Below are positions 42,516 to 53,354 of a stretch of 64,000 nucleotides of DNA, piece by piece. Numbering within the stretch: position 1 is the first letter of the stretch; the number at the start of each line of letters is the position of its first letter. The notes under the pieces are model-generated. The model was not told the DNA's origin, did not search any database, and was given only the letters and a program-made list of their open reading frames with translations. The position numbers and the translations under genes are program-made. Source of the stretch: Hippopus hippopus (taxonomy: Eukaryota; Mollusca; Bivalvia; Cardiida; Cardiidae); NCBI GenBank assembly GCA_946811185.2, contig OX328106.1:49116311-49180310 (forward strand), read 5' to 3'.

Positions 42516-42633
42516 TTGTTCATTGTACAATATGCTATTAACATGTAGTTTTGGATAGGTCTAAAAAAACATTGAAGAGACAAGACATCTTGAGTTGTTT
42601 TAGATGACCACCTGTCCGTTTTCAAGCACTTGA

Positions 42634-42868
42634 CGATTTATCAAATGACAAAATTTTCTACTCGACCAAATTGAAAGGATATGCAGCTGGAAACCGCAGT
42701 GCAGCTCAAATGATGATTTCTATCTTTGATAATGAGGGTAAAAAACATTGTTGGAAAGGGAGAAACAGCATTTTGGTTAACAGCATTTTCTCTTTTTCCC
42801 CACAATGTTTTCAAATGCCTTTTCCTTCACGGTCATTAAAAACATGGGACTATGTGGTAGAGGATTAA
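42634..42868 (-). repeat. PM1 MITE copy
   Basis: Core is uneven (GGGAGAAACAGCATTTTGGT before the dyad). Ends GGTAGAGGATTAA. Confidence 0.82.
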
Positions 42869-42939
42869 TGACAAAGACTTAATGACGTTTTGGTCTTCTA
42901 TTTGACCAAACTGTTGGCTTTATTAACACATATTATGCT

Positions 42940-43159
42940 TTAACCCTTTACCAGATGACAAAATTTTGGCAATGTCCAAATTGAAAGCATTTGCAGACGA
43001 CAATTTCAATGTGGCTCAAATGGTGTAAATTTTCTTTGATAGGATAGAAAACATTGTGGGAAAAGGAGAAAATGCTGGTTACCAGCATTTTCTCCTTTTC
43101 CCCCACAATGTTTTCAAAAGGCTTCTCTTAAAAGTCGGAATTGTGCGGTAAAGGGTTGC
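42940..43159 (-). repeat. PM1 MITE copy
   Basis: TTAA start, near-perfect core at 43045-43112, right flank shortened by about 10 bases. Ends GTAAAGGGTTG. Confidence 0.88.
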
Positions 43160-43295
43160 TTGATGTTTGATCTACATGATGTTACTGTGCACAGGTCACC
43201 CTTACATGGTAGGCAGTGTACAAGCTTTCAAACATTGTGACACTTGAAGAAATACTTGGTATATCATAGTGGCACATTTTTCATGTCACCTGCCT

Positions 43296-43534
43296 TTAAC
43301 TCGTTACCAAACGCCAACATCAAAGTTAAACATGATTGTCCAGATTGAAACCATTTAGCAGAAGAGAAATTAAATGTGGCTCAACTGATGATTTCAATCT
43401 CGAAAAGGGTAGAAAACATCGTGGGAAAAGGATTGAATGTTGGTTACCAGCATTTTGTTTAATTTCCCACAAAGCTTTCAAAAAGCCTCTTCCTCAGAGT
43501 CATTAAAACACAGGATTGTTTGACAAAAAGTCTA
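43296..43534 (-). repeat. PM1 MITE, diverged
   Basis: TTAACTCGTTACCAAACGCC, an odd segment CAACATCAAAGTTAAACATG, and a core with unequal arms. Confidence 0.78.
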
Positions 43535-43841
43535 AGGCTTGGACTATTTTTCATCAGCTATCAAATTTGTATAATTGACGATGTATTTTGTGTACAAGTC
43601 AAATAAATATAATTATGTTCTGCTCTGTTCTATCAAAGTAGTTTAAATCATTTGTTTTGAAAAGTCATAAAAAGTACAAAATCAATACTATTTCCATAAA
43701 ATCAAACTGATTCACAAACCAATAATCAATCGACAATCAATCATAAAAACCACTTTGTTTGACTCTCTCTGTATTTGAATTTGAGCAGCTGGATATTCAT
43801 TCAAAGTAATACCAATGGCTAAATGGAGTGCTCACTTTGAA
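43535..43841. other. No gene seen
   Basis: About 300 bases of AT-rich DNA. Confidence 0.4.
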
Positions 43842-44036
43842 TTAATCCTTACCAAACGACAAAATTCTAGACAGGTCCAAATTGAAAGTGTTTGCAGAAA
43901 ACAAAATAAATGTGACACAAAAATTGAATTTGCTTTTGGAAGGGTAGAAAACATAGTGGGAAAAGGAGAAAATGCTGGTTACCAGCATTTTCTCCTTTTC
44001 CCACTGTGTTTTTAAAAGGCCTACATATCAGGGTTC
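43842..44036 (-). repeat. PM1 MITE, right end truncated
   Basis: TTAATCCTTACCAAACGACA, core at about 43947-44012, similarity stops at CAGGGTTCTTTT. Confidence 0.83.
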
Positions 44037-44079
44037 TTTTTCTTTCCAGTTAAAGCTACTGGCATTGCCTTTGTAACAT

Positions 44080-44145
44080 AACACATAGCATGCGGTCTGA
44101 TCTTTAATATAATCTGTCTGACTTGCTGAAATATTCTGGACAAAA
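44080..44145. repeat. PM2 core scrap
   Basis: ATAGCATGCGGTCTGATCTT and TCTGACTTGCTGAAATATTC resemble part of PM2. Confidence 0.45.
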
Positions 44146-44159
44146 GTACCCACTTTTGA

Positions 44160-44245
44160 TAGACTTTTGAAAACATTGTAACCTGCGTTTTATCCTTCCC
44201 CCGCATGTTTTCTACCCTTTCAAAACAATATTACCATTATCCCAA
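44160..44245 (+). repeat. PM1 fragment, core shortened
   Basis: CTTTTGAAAACATTGTAACC joins CCTTCCCCCGCATGTTTTCT, with most of the hairpin missing. Confidence 0.55.
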
Positions 44246-44249
44246 CCAT

Positions 44250-44480
44250 ATAAGCCATGTTTTGTGAAAAGGAGGTTTCATGCAAATGCATAAAGTATCG
44301 ACCAAGGTCAGCCTATGCAGTCCGTGCAGGCTGACCTGTGTCGAAACAGCTTGCTTTTGGGAAACTCTCTGCATGTCCAAGGACCATTCTACCTCAGGAT
44401 TCAGACAAAATGCATTACAGTATATGGATCCTTAGTTATGTGACAACTTGCTTGGTTTAATGCACCATGGAGATGCACTA
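44250..44480 (+). mobile_element. PM3 element copy
   Basis: AAGCCATGTTTTGTGAAAAG, core AGGTCAGCCTATGCAGTCCG then TGCAGGCTGACCTG, then ATGTCCAAGGACCATTC and ATGGATCCTTAGTTATG. It aligns with 56939-57171 over its length. Confidence 0.78.
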
Positions 44481-44589
44481 AGCCCCTCGTTGACAGAGCG
44501 CTGCTCACATCTGATTTGTCATCATTCTACGACAGTTCACTATTCCAATATAGTACCACAGACAAGTAATAACTGATCATTCCTTAGCT

Positions 44590-45016
44590 TTAACCGTTTT
44601 TTTTCTAACAGCTGGGCATTTTGACAGCCCTGAGGATTAAAGCTTTTTAAAACATTATGGCAAAAGCAGAAAATGCTGGTAACAAGCACTTTCTCCTTAT
44701 CCCACAACTTTTTCTACCCTTGATCTAAGATGCATTTAACCTTTCACTACAAGGCAGTATTTTGGAGTGGTCCAATTTGAAAGCATTTGCAGGGGACAAA
44801 TTCAACATGGCTCAAGTGATGAAATTTTTGTTGATAGGGAAAAAAATTGTGGGAAAAGGAGAAAATGCTTGATACCAGCAATTTCTCCTTTTCCATAATG
44901 TTTTCAAAAACGTTCTCTGTCAGGGTCGTTAGAACTTGGGAAAGCATAGTTAATAGTTTACACTTTGTCTCGATATGCTTTCAATTTAGGCAATTCTAAA
45001 TTTTTGTTGAAGAGTG
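44590..45016. repeat. Three-unit PM1 chain (+,-,+ fragment)
   Basis: 44590-44735 (+, right flank lost), 44736-44953 (-) and 44950-45016 (+, right end only). Confidence 0.78.
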
Positions 45017-45635
45017 AACAAGCATCAAAGTAACACACTTTCCTTTGCTTTTGTTTTCCCATGAAAAAATGATAGCATAACCACATTTTCAAATGACTTT
45101 TCCTTGGCTTAAATGCTTACTGAGGAAGGAACTGATAGGCTTTCAACATGTCCATCATAAACAGGGTCATTAGGGGCCAATACTGACCCCCTAATTATTT
45201 TAACATGTAGCAAGGGACCATGGTTGACTTGTCCTTGATAGCATTTTCATATCATGATTTTCACTGGGATGAACTATTTCTGTATGTGAAAAAGATTCAG
45301 AGTAGCCTAAGTTTCAAAATAGTGTGGCATATAGCAAATACTAGTAAGCTCAAAGATCACAAGTTCTGTATTTTCACAATTACCCATTTAATATGACATG
45401 CCTATAAATTACACTTATGGTTTCATAAGCCTATATTTTTCTATTCTTTTAAACTACACAACTTCATTTCGAAATTGTCAAAGAAAAAAAAATGTTTGTA
45501 CACTAAGGATGTACATGTCTTGAAATTTTACTTTGGATAGATAATAAAAAAGCGTTCTTATACAATAGTAAGCGACAGAGTAAGAATTTCAACAATCAAA
45601 TGAATTTACAATTTTTTTTACACAGAATAGTTATT
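45017..45635. other. No gene seen
   Basis: About 620 bases of unique AT-rich DNA. Confidence 0.4.
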
Positions 45636-45868
45636 TTATTTTCTACCAAACGACAAAATTTTAGACTGGTCAAAATGAAAGCATTTATAGAAAACGGACT
45701 AAAATTTTAATATGGCTCAAATGATGTAATTTGTGTCTGAATGAGTAGAAAACATTTTGGGAAAAGGAGAAAATGCTGGTTACCAGCATTTTCTCCTTTT
45801 CCGACAATGTTTTTTAAAAGTTTTATTCTGCATGGTTGTTAAAACTGGATTCAGTTGTAACGGGTTAA
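45636..45868 (-). repeat. PM1 MITE copy
   Basis: Left terminus decayed (TTTTATTTTCTACCAAACG), core near-perfect, ends AACGGGTTAA. Confidence 0.83.
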
Positions 45869-46125
45869 TATACAATCTACTGGTTTAGATGCCATCTTTG
45901 CAAGACAGTGACTGGGAAAGGCTTGCCCTATGCGCCATAGTCACATTGAAATCCAAAATGTCACATTGTTTTTGCCGTTGAGTGCACCATTGTCAATTTC
46001 AACTACCAACCCTCGTAAAATACGAAATTAAGTGGGATGAATCTGCTTTGATCAGCGTCAAAGACTGAAAAATGAGTAGCTGTAAGTGCGCATGACGTCA
46101 TCATGTTGTCAATGAAACAGATGCT

Positions 46126-46463
46126 TATCAAAGATGCACCCTTACAGCCAGAGAGTAAACAAACGCTGTTAAAACTTTACAGTGTGTAGAATCTAGATAG
46201 CCGTGTAAACATAGATAAAAATCGATATAAGGTTTATGGGATAAAGAGATGCCAGGGATTTGTCTTCGATTTAAACCGGAAACTGTGGTTGTTTTGTATT
46301 TGGCTAGCCGCATTGTTATCTGCCGTAATTTGCGCAACCTTGCAACCATCAGGGGCAACATTTGACACGAAGGTACAAGAATGGTTATAATTTCATTAAA
46401 GAAAGATAAAATTGGTTACAAAACTAGATGAAAACAAGTGAAGATGCATCTTCAAATATTAAG
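46126..46463. mobile_element. PM6 dispersed element, short copy
   Basis: Aligns with both ends of 29897-30541 (AAACGCTGTTAAAACTTTAC; CTTGCAACCATCAGGGGCAA) but lacks much of its middle. End motif GAAGATGCATCTTC. Confidence 0.68.
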
Positions 46464-46558
46464 CTTATTTTGTTGTTGTAAATTCATCTGTTGAAAGAGG
46501 TCTCTGGCCTTAGTTTTGCTGTAAAATTGCGTTTCAATCATCACTAAAATAGTAAAAG

Positions 46559-46768
46559 ATGCCCCCGAAAAAGAAATTAGAGATGTCTAAAGTCAGGGCT
46601 CCAGTAGTATTTTTTCCCGAAAAGATCGTTTCTGAGCAATCTCATACGGATGACCCTGTTGCACATCAGAGCAACCCTCAGATCACGTCTACGTCCGAGG
46701 CTACCCAAAGCATGTCTAATGACATGCAGCAAACGTCCTCCATCTCTGAACAGCCAATCATGTTATAG
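46559..46768 (+). CDS. Hypothetical 69-residue protein, weak
   Basis: I do not recognise it. The frame opens MPPKKKLEMSKVRAPVVFF and continues as a hydrophilic, Ser/Thr/Gln-rich stretch with no membrane segment (ending SISEQPIML). The start has a basic run (KKK) and an A at position -3 of the start codon. GC content is visibly higher than in the DNA around it, which favours either a real exon or a piece of an old transposon gene. No splice signal or neighbour supports it. It follows PM6 (46126-46463) by about 95 bases. Confidence 0.22.
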   Translation: MPPKKKLEMSKVRAPVVFFPEKIVSEQSHTDDPVAHQSNPQITSTSEATQSMSNDMQQTSSISEQPIML

Positions 46769-47685
46769 TTCTATGTTATAGTTAATGTTTTTTAATTGTA
46801 GAGAAACTTGAGAGGAGCTTTCATACAGTCATGGATCTTATATACGCTCTATAAATACGATCCCTGATACAGTGCATATCATGCTGATTGAGAAGGCTAC
46901 TTAACTATTTTGTGGTCAAATGACTATGCTTGGTTCCAAGCTTTTAAGCTGGAAACCAAGCAAAGGCATTAGCCTACAAGGGGAGTTAACACTTGTTTGT
47001 ATTTGGATGGTACAGTTTTATAGAAATAAATGAAAGCAATTAAGATTTTGTCACATTGCTTTTCAAAATGTTACATTGATTTTCTTGGAGGAAGGGACAT
47101 TGTTCCATTGAAAAAAATCTTTCCAAATCACTGCAAGAGAATGTCATGAGTTTTTATTACAAATTATTTCATGACACTTAGCAAAAGCAACACTGACATA
47201 GATTAGTCACTTAATGTTGCCTACAACAGTCCAAGGAGCAAAGCTGAAACGAAAAGGTCATGAAAACTGGGCCACAAAATTTTATCATGAAATTAAAATG
47301 TTTCGCTTTCCTATGTACAAAGAGAAACTGGTGATCACAGACAATTGCTAAACATCTCATAAAAGCCCTATAAATATCATTTACCAGACACTGGCTGGAC
47401 ATAAAATGGTCAGTACAACAAACTGAGCAAAGTGACCAAACACCATCTCAAGCACCTCTACTATCATGTCATGCAACACCACAAATAAAACTGAAATAAA
47501 AGTTCGCTAAATGGCCATTCTGTTAGAGATATCAAATCAGATAACTTTGACACAACCCCCATGCTTAAACTGACCTTTAGGGGCAAATATTTTACTTTGA
47601 AGGAAATATGTTGCTGAGAGTATTGAATATTGAGCAGATCTACATGTTAAATGGATGATGTCTAAGTTTCCTGTTAATTATTTCT
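46769..47685. other. No gene seen
   Basis: About 900 bases of AT-rich DNA without recognised repeats. Confidence 0.4.
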
Positions 47686-47697
47686 CTTGACCTGTTA

Positions 47698-48002
47698 GAT
47701 TGATTGAATATGTGTTCATTTATAGTCGCTACAGGTTGCCCATATGGGTGAAGCCCCGTGACTGCTGTTAGTATTGTTATGGGGGAAGGTGCAGGACGAA
47801 ACCAATCCTAAGTTACGCCTGGTTCTTTTACGCGCATAGTGTAAAGCACGTCACGCGGGACCCCAGTTTAACATCTCATCCGAAAGACTATTGGTAATTT
47901 TAGATGGCCAGCCATGGGAATTGAACCCACACCCTCATGTGACCAGAAACATCACGTTCACAAGTCCTGCGCTCTACCAATTGAGCTATGAGGGCTGGTC
48001 AA
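47698..48002 (-). mobile_element. tRNA-derived SINE of a second family, full length, with target-site duplication
   Basis: The minus-strand head is GCCCTCATAGCTCAATTGGT then AGAGCGC (box A), and GTGGGTTCAATTCCC (box B), a clear tRNA-like promoter. CTTGACCTGTTA flanks the element at 47686-47697 and 48003-48014. The body differs from the other SINEs here. It is GC-richer than its surroundings. Confidence 0.9.
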
Positions 48003-48011
48003 CTTGACCTG

Positions 48012-48926
48012 TTACAAAACGATACCAAGTTTTAACAACCTCAGGGAAAAAGCTTTTTGAAAACGTAGTGGGAACAGGAGAAAATGCTGGAAACCAGCAT
48101 TTTTTCCTTTACCCCCCCCCCCCCCCCCCCCCCCCCATATTTTCTGCCCTTGCTAAGATAAATCTCAACATTTAACCCTTTACTGCATGGCAAAATTTTA
48201 GACCTGTCCGAATTGAAAGCATTTGCAGCTGAGTTTCAATGTGGCTCATATGAAATGATTTTTATTTGATGGGGTAGAAAACATTGTGGGAAAAGGAGAA
48301 AATGCTGGTAACCAGCATTTTCTCCTTTTCTCACAATGTTTTCAAAAGCTTTCTCTTTCAGGGGCGTTAAAAGTCGTCATTGTGTGGAAAAGGGTTAAGC
48401 AACTTTCAATTTGTCATCGGCAAATGCTTTCTCTTTGGGCAAGTCGAAAATTCTGTCATCTTGTAAAGAGTTAACCCTTTGCCACACAATCCCGAGTTTT
48501 AACGACCCTAAAAAAGAAGGCTTTGAGAGAAAATTGTGGGAAAAAGGAGAAAATGCTGGTAACCGGCATTCTCTTCTTTTCTCACCATGTTTTCTACCCT
48601 ATGAAGGAAAAAAATTATGCTTTGAGTAAAACTTAATTTGTCCTCTGCAAACGCTTTAAATTTGGACAGTGCTAAAATCTGTCACTTGGGAAAGAGTTAA
48701 CCGATTACCACACAATCCCGACTTTTAACGACCCTGAGAAAGAAACCTTTTGAAAACATTGTGGGGAAAAGGAGAAAATGCTGGTAACCAGCATTTTCTC
48801 CTTTTCCCACAATGTTTTCTATCCCATCAAAGAAAATTTGCACCATTTGAGCCACATGGAAATTTTCACCTGCAAATGCTTTCAAATTGGAGGAGGCTAA
48901 AATTTTGTCATCTGGTAAAGGGTTAA
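48012..48926. repeat. Five-unit PM1 chain with a C-run
   Basis: 48012-48171 (+, cut by the SINE target; about 24 C residues at 48113-48136 replace CCCACAATG in the right core arm), 48172-48398 (-, but its core centre is GGTAACC as in + copies), 48395-48474 (+, right end only), 48471-48700 (+) and 48697-48926 (+, intact). TTAA is shared at 48395, 48471 and 48697. Confidence 0.88.
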
Positions 48927-49014
48927 ACAGGTTTGAAGCAGATGATTTTAAAACATTTCAGGCAAGACCAAAATAACCCTCTGATGGTGATAATGTCTTA
49001 ACAAGAGGCAGTTC

Positions 49015-49250
49015 ATACCCCTCATCATACAATCCAAATTTTTATGACACCCTCCCCCCATCCCCCAAAGAAATAAGCTTTGAAAACAGTGCAAAAAAGA
49101 CAAACAGCTGGTCCCCATCTTCTAATTCTTTTCCCATAATAATTTCTACTGTTTCAAAGACAAAACCAAATATTTGAGCCAAATTTGATATGTAGTCTGC
49201 AAAAGCTTTGAGTTTGGACCAGTCACTTTATTATCTAACAAAGAGTCAAT
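49015..49250 (+). repeat. PM1 MITE, strongly diverged
   Basis: CATCATACAATCCAAATTTT, GAAATAAGCTTTGAAAACAG, TTCTTTTCCCATAATAATTT, GTAGTCTGCAAAAGCTTTGA. The hairpin no longer pairs well. Confidence 0.65.
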
Positions 49251-49284
49251 AAACCAGTCTGGGGACTCCTTTCTTTTATCCCTT

Positions 49285-49390
49285 AGGATGCTAAGCACGA
49301 CCCATAGACCTTTTGCGGATAGCCTAGATCAAGATCAGACTGCACAGAACAAACAGACTGATCTTGGACTTTCCCTGTCTGATAAGGAGA
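49285..49390. repeat. PM2 fragment
   Basis: CTAGATCAAGATCAGACTGC and GACTGATCTTGGACTTTCCC. Termini not clear. Confidence 0.55.
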
Positions 49391-49464
49391 TACCTTTCCT
49401 CAAAAAAATTACCTTTGAAATAGCAAAATTAGGGTGTTTACTGACGGCTTGATTTAGGTTCCAT

Positions 49465-49693
49465 TTAACTCTTTATCACACAATCCCAACTTTTAACGAC
49501 CCTGAGAAAGAAACCTTTTGAAAACATTGTGGGAAAAGGAGAAAATGCTGGTAACCAGCATTTTCTCCTTTTCCCACAATATTTTCTACCCTATCAAAGT
49601 CAGAAATCATCATATTAACAAGATTTAATTTGTTGTCTGCAGATGCTTTGAATTTGGTCCAGTCCAAAAATTTGTCGTTTGGTAAAGAGTTAA
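49465..49693 (+). repeat. PM1 MITE copy, full length
   Basis: 229 bp with TTAA at both ends. Core at 49522-49588 has one mismatch (CCCACAATATTTTC). Confidence 0.9.
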
Positions 49694-50480
49694 CTTATTC
49701 AGCAGGGTAGGGGTTAATTTCTATCCCTACATGCCTAACTAAGCCTTTAGGATACCAAAAACCAAATGCATCATTCATTGTCATCAGAGTAGAAGCTATC
49801 TGCATGGAGCAATTCAAGTGAAGCACATTTTACAAACCATGTAATTAGATATTGAATGCCAATGCATTGTCAAAAGTACAGGTGTATGGCAGCCCAAATG
49901 CACAGGATCATCCAGGGGCTAAATTGTAACGCCCAGTCAGGTGTCAGGCACCCTGACATAGATAGGGGCATTATATATCTGTTCTTCAGCCTGGGTCAAT
50001 AAAACTGCCAACAATTTTCAGAAGGTGATGACGTCATCATCACCTTCTTATGCCAACCGACAGACTTTTCCCCCCAAGATGACGCATTACACCCCAGTTT
50101 CAAGAAAAATAGGTCCTCATAGATCAATGAACAGATGCGTCTGTGTCATTTGATATGTACAAATAATATGCGGATTAAAAATCAGTGTATGCCATTTACA
50201 CAAACAATGAATTTCAGAGTTAATGGCGTAGAACTAGCTCTAAATTTGAAAATTTGTCTTGTTCTGCAGCTTTGACATGACCTAGTTTGTAAAGTACGTC
50301 TCAGATGAATCAGTAAAAGAAACACCCCAAAACACCCAAAACCATTCGAAAATTACCCAAAACTATGTCATTACACCTCAAAAAACTTTTCTAACATCTA
50401 AAACTGCATGCAAAATGCTTAGATAGACGAATTTATGGAAATCAGCCATGAATTTTTGCTATCAATTTTAGTATTTTAGG
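49694..50480. other. No gene seen
   Basis: About 790 bases. Only a CRE-centred palindrome at 50020-50048 stands out. Confidence 0.4.
50020..50048. promoter_or_regulatory. Inverted repeat around a perfect CRE octamer
   Basis: AGAAGGTGATGA and TCATCACCTTCT flank CGTCA, so the 29 bases are nearly self-complementary and include TGACGTCA, the classical CREB/ATF site. No promoter or gene is visible next to it. Confidence 0.35.
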
Positions 50481-50895
50481 TGTTTGATCCCCGCTTTAGG
50501 TCGAGGTATTAAATGTACTTTGATTAATTGTAGTTGCGTACGCGTTCTGGGATGGAAACCGAAAGTAGATAACGATTGTAATCAATAAAGTTAAAAATCG
50601 AATGCTGATTATTGCTGTTGTTCGGACCCTAAAACAGTGGCGACAAAGATATTTCATATCCTCCGTATACGGTAAATATAATCTGAAATATGAAACGCTG
50701 GGTAAAATACAGCAATTTCGACCGTACATTGACAGTTGGGTGGATAGCATCGATGATGATGACAGCTAATTCTTTTATTATCTCTATGTGGATCTAAGAC
50801 TTACAGCCTGCTCTGTAATTTTGTTGCATCTCAGAAGGTTAATGGTAAGACTTTCGACCCATTATTTAAAATAACCTGCAAACCGAAACCTTCAT

Positions 50896-51345
50896 CATGG
50901 CAGAACGATTTATTTTTAATTGTAAGATGCCAAATGAAAATGAAACTGTAACGCAGTAGTTGGTAGAATCAGTGTTGCTAAGTGAATCATGTGAGTTTGG
51001 GACATTTTTAGATGTGTTGAGAGATTTTTTTGTCAGAGGGTTACGGAACATTGTTATTCAGAGAACGTTATTGTTAGAAGAAGAATTGACTTTGAAAAAG
51101 GTAGTTGATGTGGCTGTAAGTACGGAACTGGTGGAGATTGAAGCATCGAAAACTAAGGGCCCATGATAAAGTGTTCACACAGTGGTTTAGGGGTGGTAAA
51201 GGTAATCATGACAGTCAGAATTGTTTTTACAAGAATGCCAAGTGTCATAGCTGTAAAGGTCAGGTCATATAAGCAAGATGTCTCAAAAAAGGCTATAAAA
51301 AGACCAACAGAAAATCACAGCCTATGGCCAAACGGGACAAAGAAA
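50896..51345 (+). pseudogene. Gag remnant with a zinc-knuckle scar
   Basis: Starts MAERFIFNCK. An in-frame stop follows at about codon 22, then LRDFFVRGLRN, LEEELTLKKVVDVAV and ELVEIEASK, typical of the capsid C-terminal region of Ty3/gypsy Gag. In another frame a nucleocapsid-like CFYKNAKCHSCKG is followed by a stop and ARCLKKG, a broken CCHC knuckle. At least two stops and one frameshift make it non-functional. Confidence 0.65.
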
Positions 51346-51464
51346 TAAAAGAATGTCAAAAATTCACTTACTGAATGAACATCAAACTTGCGGAGTCTGA
51401 AAATTAAAATGAGGGAGAATGGCCAATTTTCACACTTGGATCACCTTCAAAATTTTGGAAACCA

Positions 51465-51595
51465 AGACTTGTATGGGTTGCACTACAGAACAAAATTAAA
51501 ACAGAATTACAAAGACTAGTATATAGTGGAAAAAGTCCAAACTTTGAATGGGCAACTTCACAATTGTTTTACCACAAATATACCAACAAATAATA
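51465..51595 (+). pseudogene. Reverse-transcriptase N-terminal scrap
   Basis: NKIKTELQRLVYSGK then PNFEWAT resembles the Ty3/gypsy RT opening 'V..EL.RLV..G.....SEWATP'. It stops after about 40 codons. Confidence 0.5.
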
Positions 51596-51665
51596 AGTGT
51601 TTTGAATTCACAAACATTTCCATAATCAGTAATTCACAATTTTTTTGACACATGTATATGTCTTA

Positions 51666-51728
51666 GGCCAGATCGGAATCTAGGCAGATCCGGAATCTGC
51701 CCAGACAGATCTGGAATCTGCCTAGACC
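51666..51728. repeat. Three tandem 21-bp units
   Basis: CAGATC(C/T)GGAATCTGCC-type units in a row. Each contains the near-palindrome GGCAGATCCGGAATCTGCC. Confidence 0.7.
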
Positions 51729-52068
51729 AAATTAGAATTATAATTTTGTGTAGACCAAAATAGATTCTTTTCCAAATTTTTTTTAATCATATTAATCCAC
51801 CTTTGTTTACAACTGAGATTGCTCCGTTTTCCACATTGCATTTTTTTTCCCTAAAGTGCAAAAATTTCAAAATTTAATCTTACTCAGAATTTCTGATTAA
51901 AACTTCTTTTATGTCAGTGTTTAAGTTAAATAACATGGTTTATATGTAGTTGCACCATATTAAACAAGAAAATATTCCAATTTGGTCTAGGCAAATTGTG
52001 GAGCTGCAGGTATTTCAGAAAACCTTCTTGAACTTTTTTGTCTTCGTTTTGCACATAGCCCTTCTTTT

Positions 52069-52157
52069 TCTATATTGTCTGCGTTTTATCACCTGTTCCA
52101 TTACCCTTTTTTGTGTATTTTGTTTGCTTAACTCTACGTTCTATATTGTCTGCGTTT
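52069..52157 (+). repeat. Direct repeat in the candidate 3' LTR
   Basis: TTCTATATTGTCTGCGTTTT occurs at about 52069 and 52138. Confidence 0.75.
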
Positions 52158-52441
52158 TTTTACAGTCCCCAAGCCATATGTAGACCTGTGTTCAATAAAG
52201 TTAAAAATCAACATTTATACTGGTTATTGCTGTTGAGCAGACTCTAAAAAAAAATACACAAATCTGAGAAAAAGATGTTATCAACCATCAGATGACTGAA
52301 ATTTTTAATGAATTGATCCACTGTTAAAACCTATTTGCTAGCAAATTTCTAGCATCACCTTCTATTAGTACTTTCAGTACTTTGATTTTTTTAGGCAAAG
52401 AAATTGACCAGATTCAGTCTACTAACCAGTCTAATGATTCA

Positions 52442-52806
52442 CAAACTCTTTTTCACACAATCCCGACTTTCGAGTGGGTAAAATATTAGAATTTGTCTTT
52501 GAAAGTGTGGAAAAGGTGGTGAGAAATGGAAAAATGCTGGTTACCAGCAGTTTCTCTTTTTCCCATAATGTTTTCTACATTTTTAACCCCTTACCAGAAA
52601 ACCAAATTTTAGAATTGCCCAAATTGAAAGCATTTGCAGATGACAAATTCATTGTTGCCCAAACAATTGCATATGGCTTTGATAGAGTAGAAAACATTGT
52701 GGAAAAAGAGAAAATGATGGTATCAGCATTTTCTCCTTTTCCAACAATGTTTTCATAAGCCTTGTTCCTCAGAGGCATTAAACTCGTGATTGTGCAGAAA
52801 AGGGAT
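52442..52806. repeat. Two PM1 copies (mixed, then -)
   Basis: 52442-52586 is a chimera with a + start (CACACAATCCCGACTTT) joined to a - inner part (GAATTTGTCTTTGAAAG) and then a + tail. 52583-52806 is a (-) copy ending CAGAAAAGGGATC. Confidence 0.75.
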
Positions 52807-53204
52807 CATTTGATTTAAATTTGATTGAAGTTAAAAAAATGCAGGTGATTTCTACCTTTTTGGTCTAATCAACTTCTGCAGAACATAACAGTGTTAAGAA
52901 AGAACAAAGTATGAACAACTGAAGAGGGATGTGCAAAGAAAGTGTGAGAAAAACACTTGAGACACCACTACTTTGTTCACATTTAGGGGGTGTTTCTGTC
53001 ACCTTGGTAACATCAGGCCCCAAATTAATTTTCTTTTTTGAAAGTACAGCTGCAAGTAAATGAAAACAAATTTTTGAATTAAAAACTTTCTATATTAAGT
53101 TTTTTGGTTATAAGTTGACCTGCACATCTCATCCTGCACAATTACTTTTTCTAAATCCTCCAATTTCATACAAGTCATGATCCCTGAAAATACAGTTTAT
53201 AGTG
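52807..53204. other. No gene seen
   Basis: Unique stretch of about 400 bases. Confidence 0.4.
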
Positions 53205-53354
53205 TCTGCAAAAGTATCGACCCATACAGCCTGATCTTTGATCTACACTGTTCCCTTTGCTGAGACACTGTAGTCAAATATAAGTATGAAATTGCAATTA
53301 TTTGGGTCGTATTTTTAGGATGAAAACATCTGACAGGTTTATTTGGTGCCTTAA
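53205..53354 (-). repeat. PM2 MITE, right half
   Basis: Half core (CAGCCTGATCTTTGATCTAC), TTTGCTGAGACACTGTAG, then GGTTTATTTGGTGCCTTAA. Shares TTAA 53351-53354 with the following PM1. Confidence 0.75.

Larger units (their letters stand above)
50481..52248 (+). mobile_element. Decayed LTR retrotransposon, Ty3/gypsy type
   Basis: A candidate 5' LTR (50481-50636, TG...CA) ends with CAATAAAGTTAAAAATCGAA and TTATTGCTGTTG. The same end occurs at 52190-52248, marking the 3' LTR. Immediately after the 5' LTR comes GTGGCGAC, which suits a primer-binding site. Gag and reverse-transcriptase scraps lie between (separate entries). Most of pol is deleted. LTR start positions are uncertain. Confidence 0.6.

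Noticed and set aside
42224..42625. 133-codon minus-strand frame
   Set aside because: It is the shadow of the mariner transposase remnant on the plus strand.
47900..48000. A genuine tRNA gene on the minus strand
   Set aside because: Box A and box B are present but the cloverleaf is not complete, and the head is joined to a SINE body with a target-site duplication.
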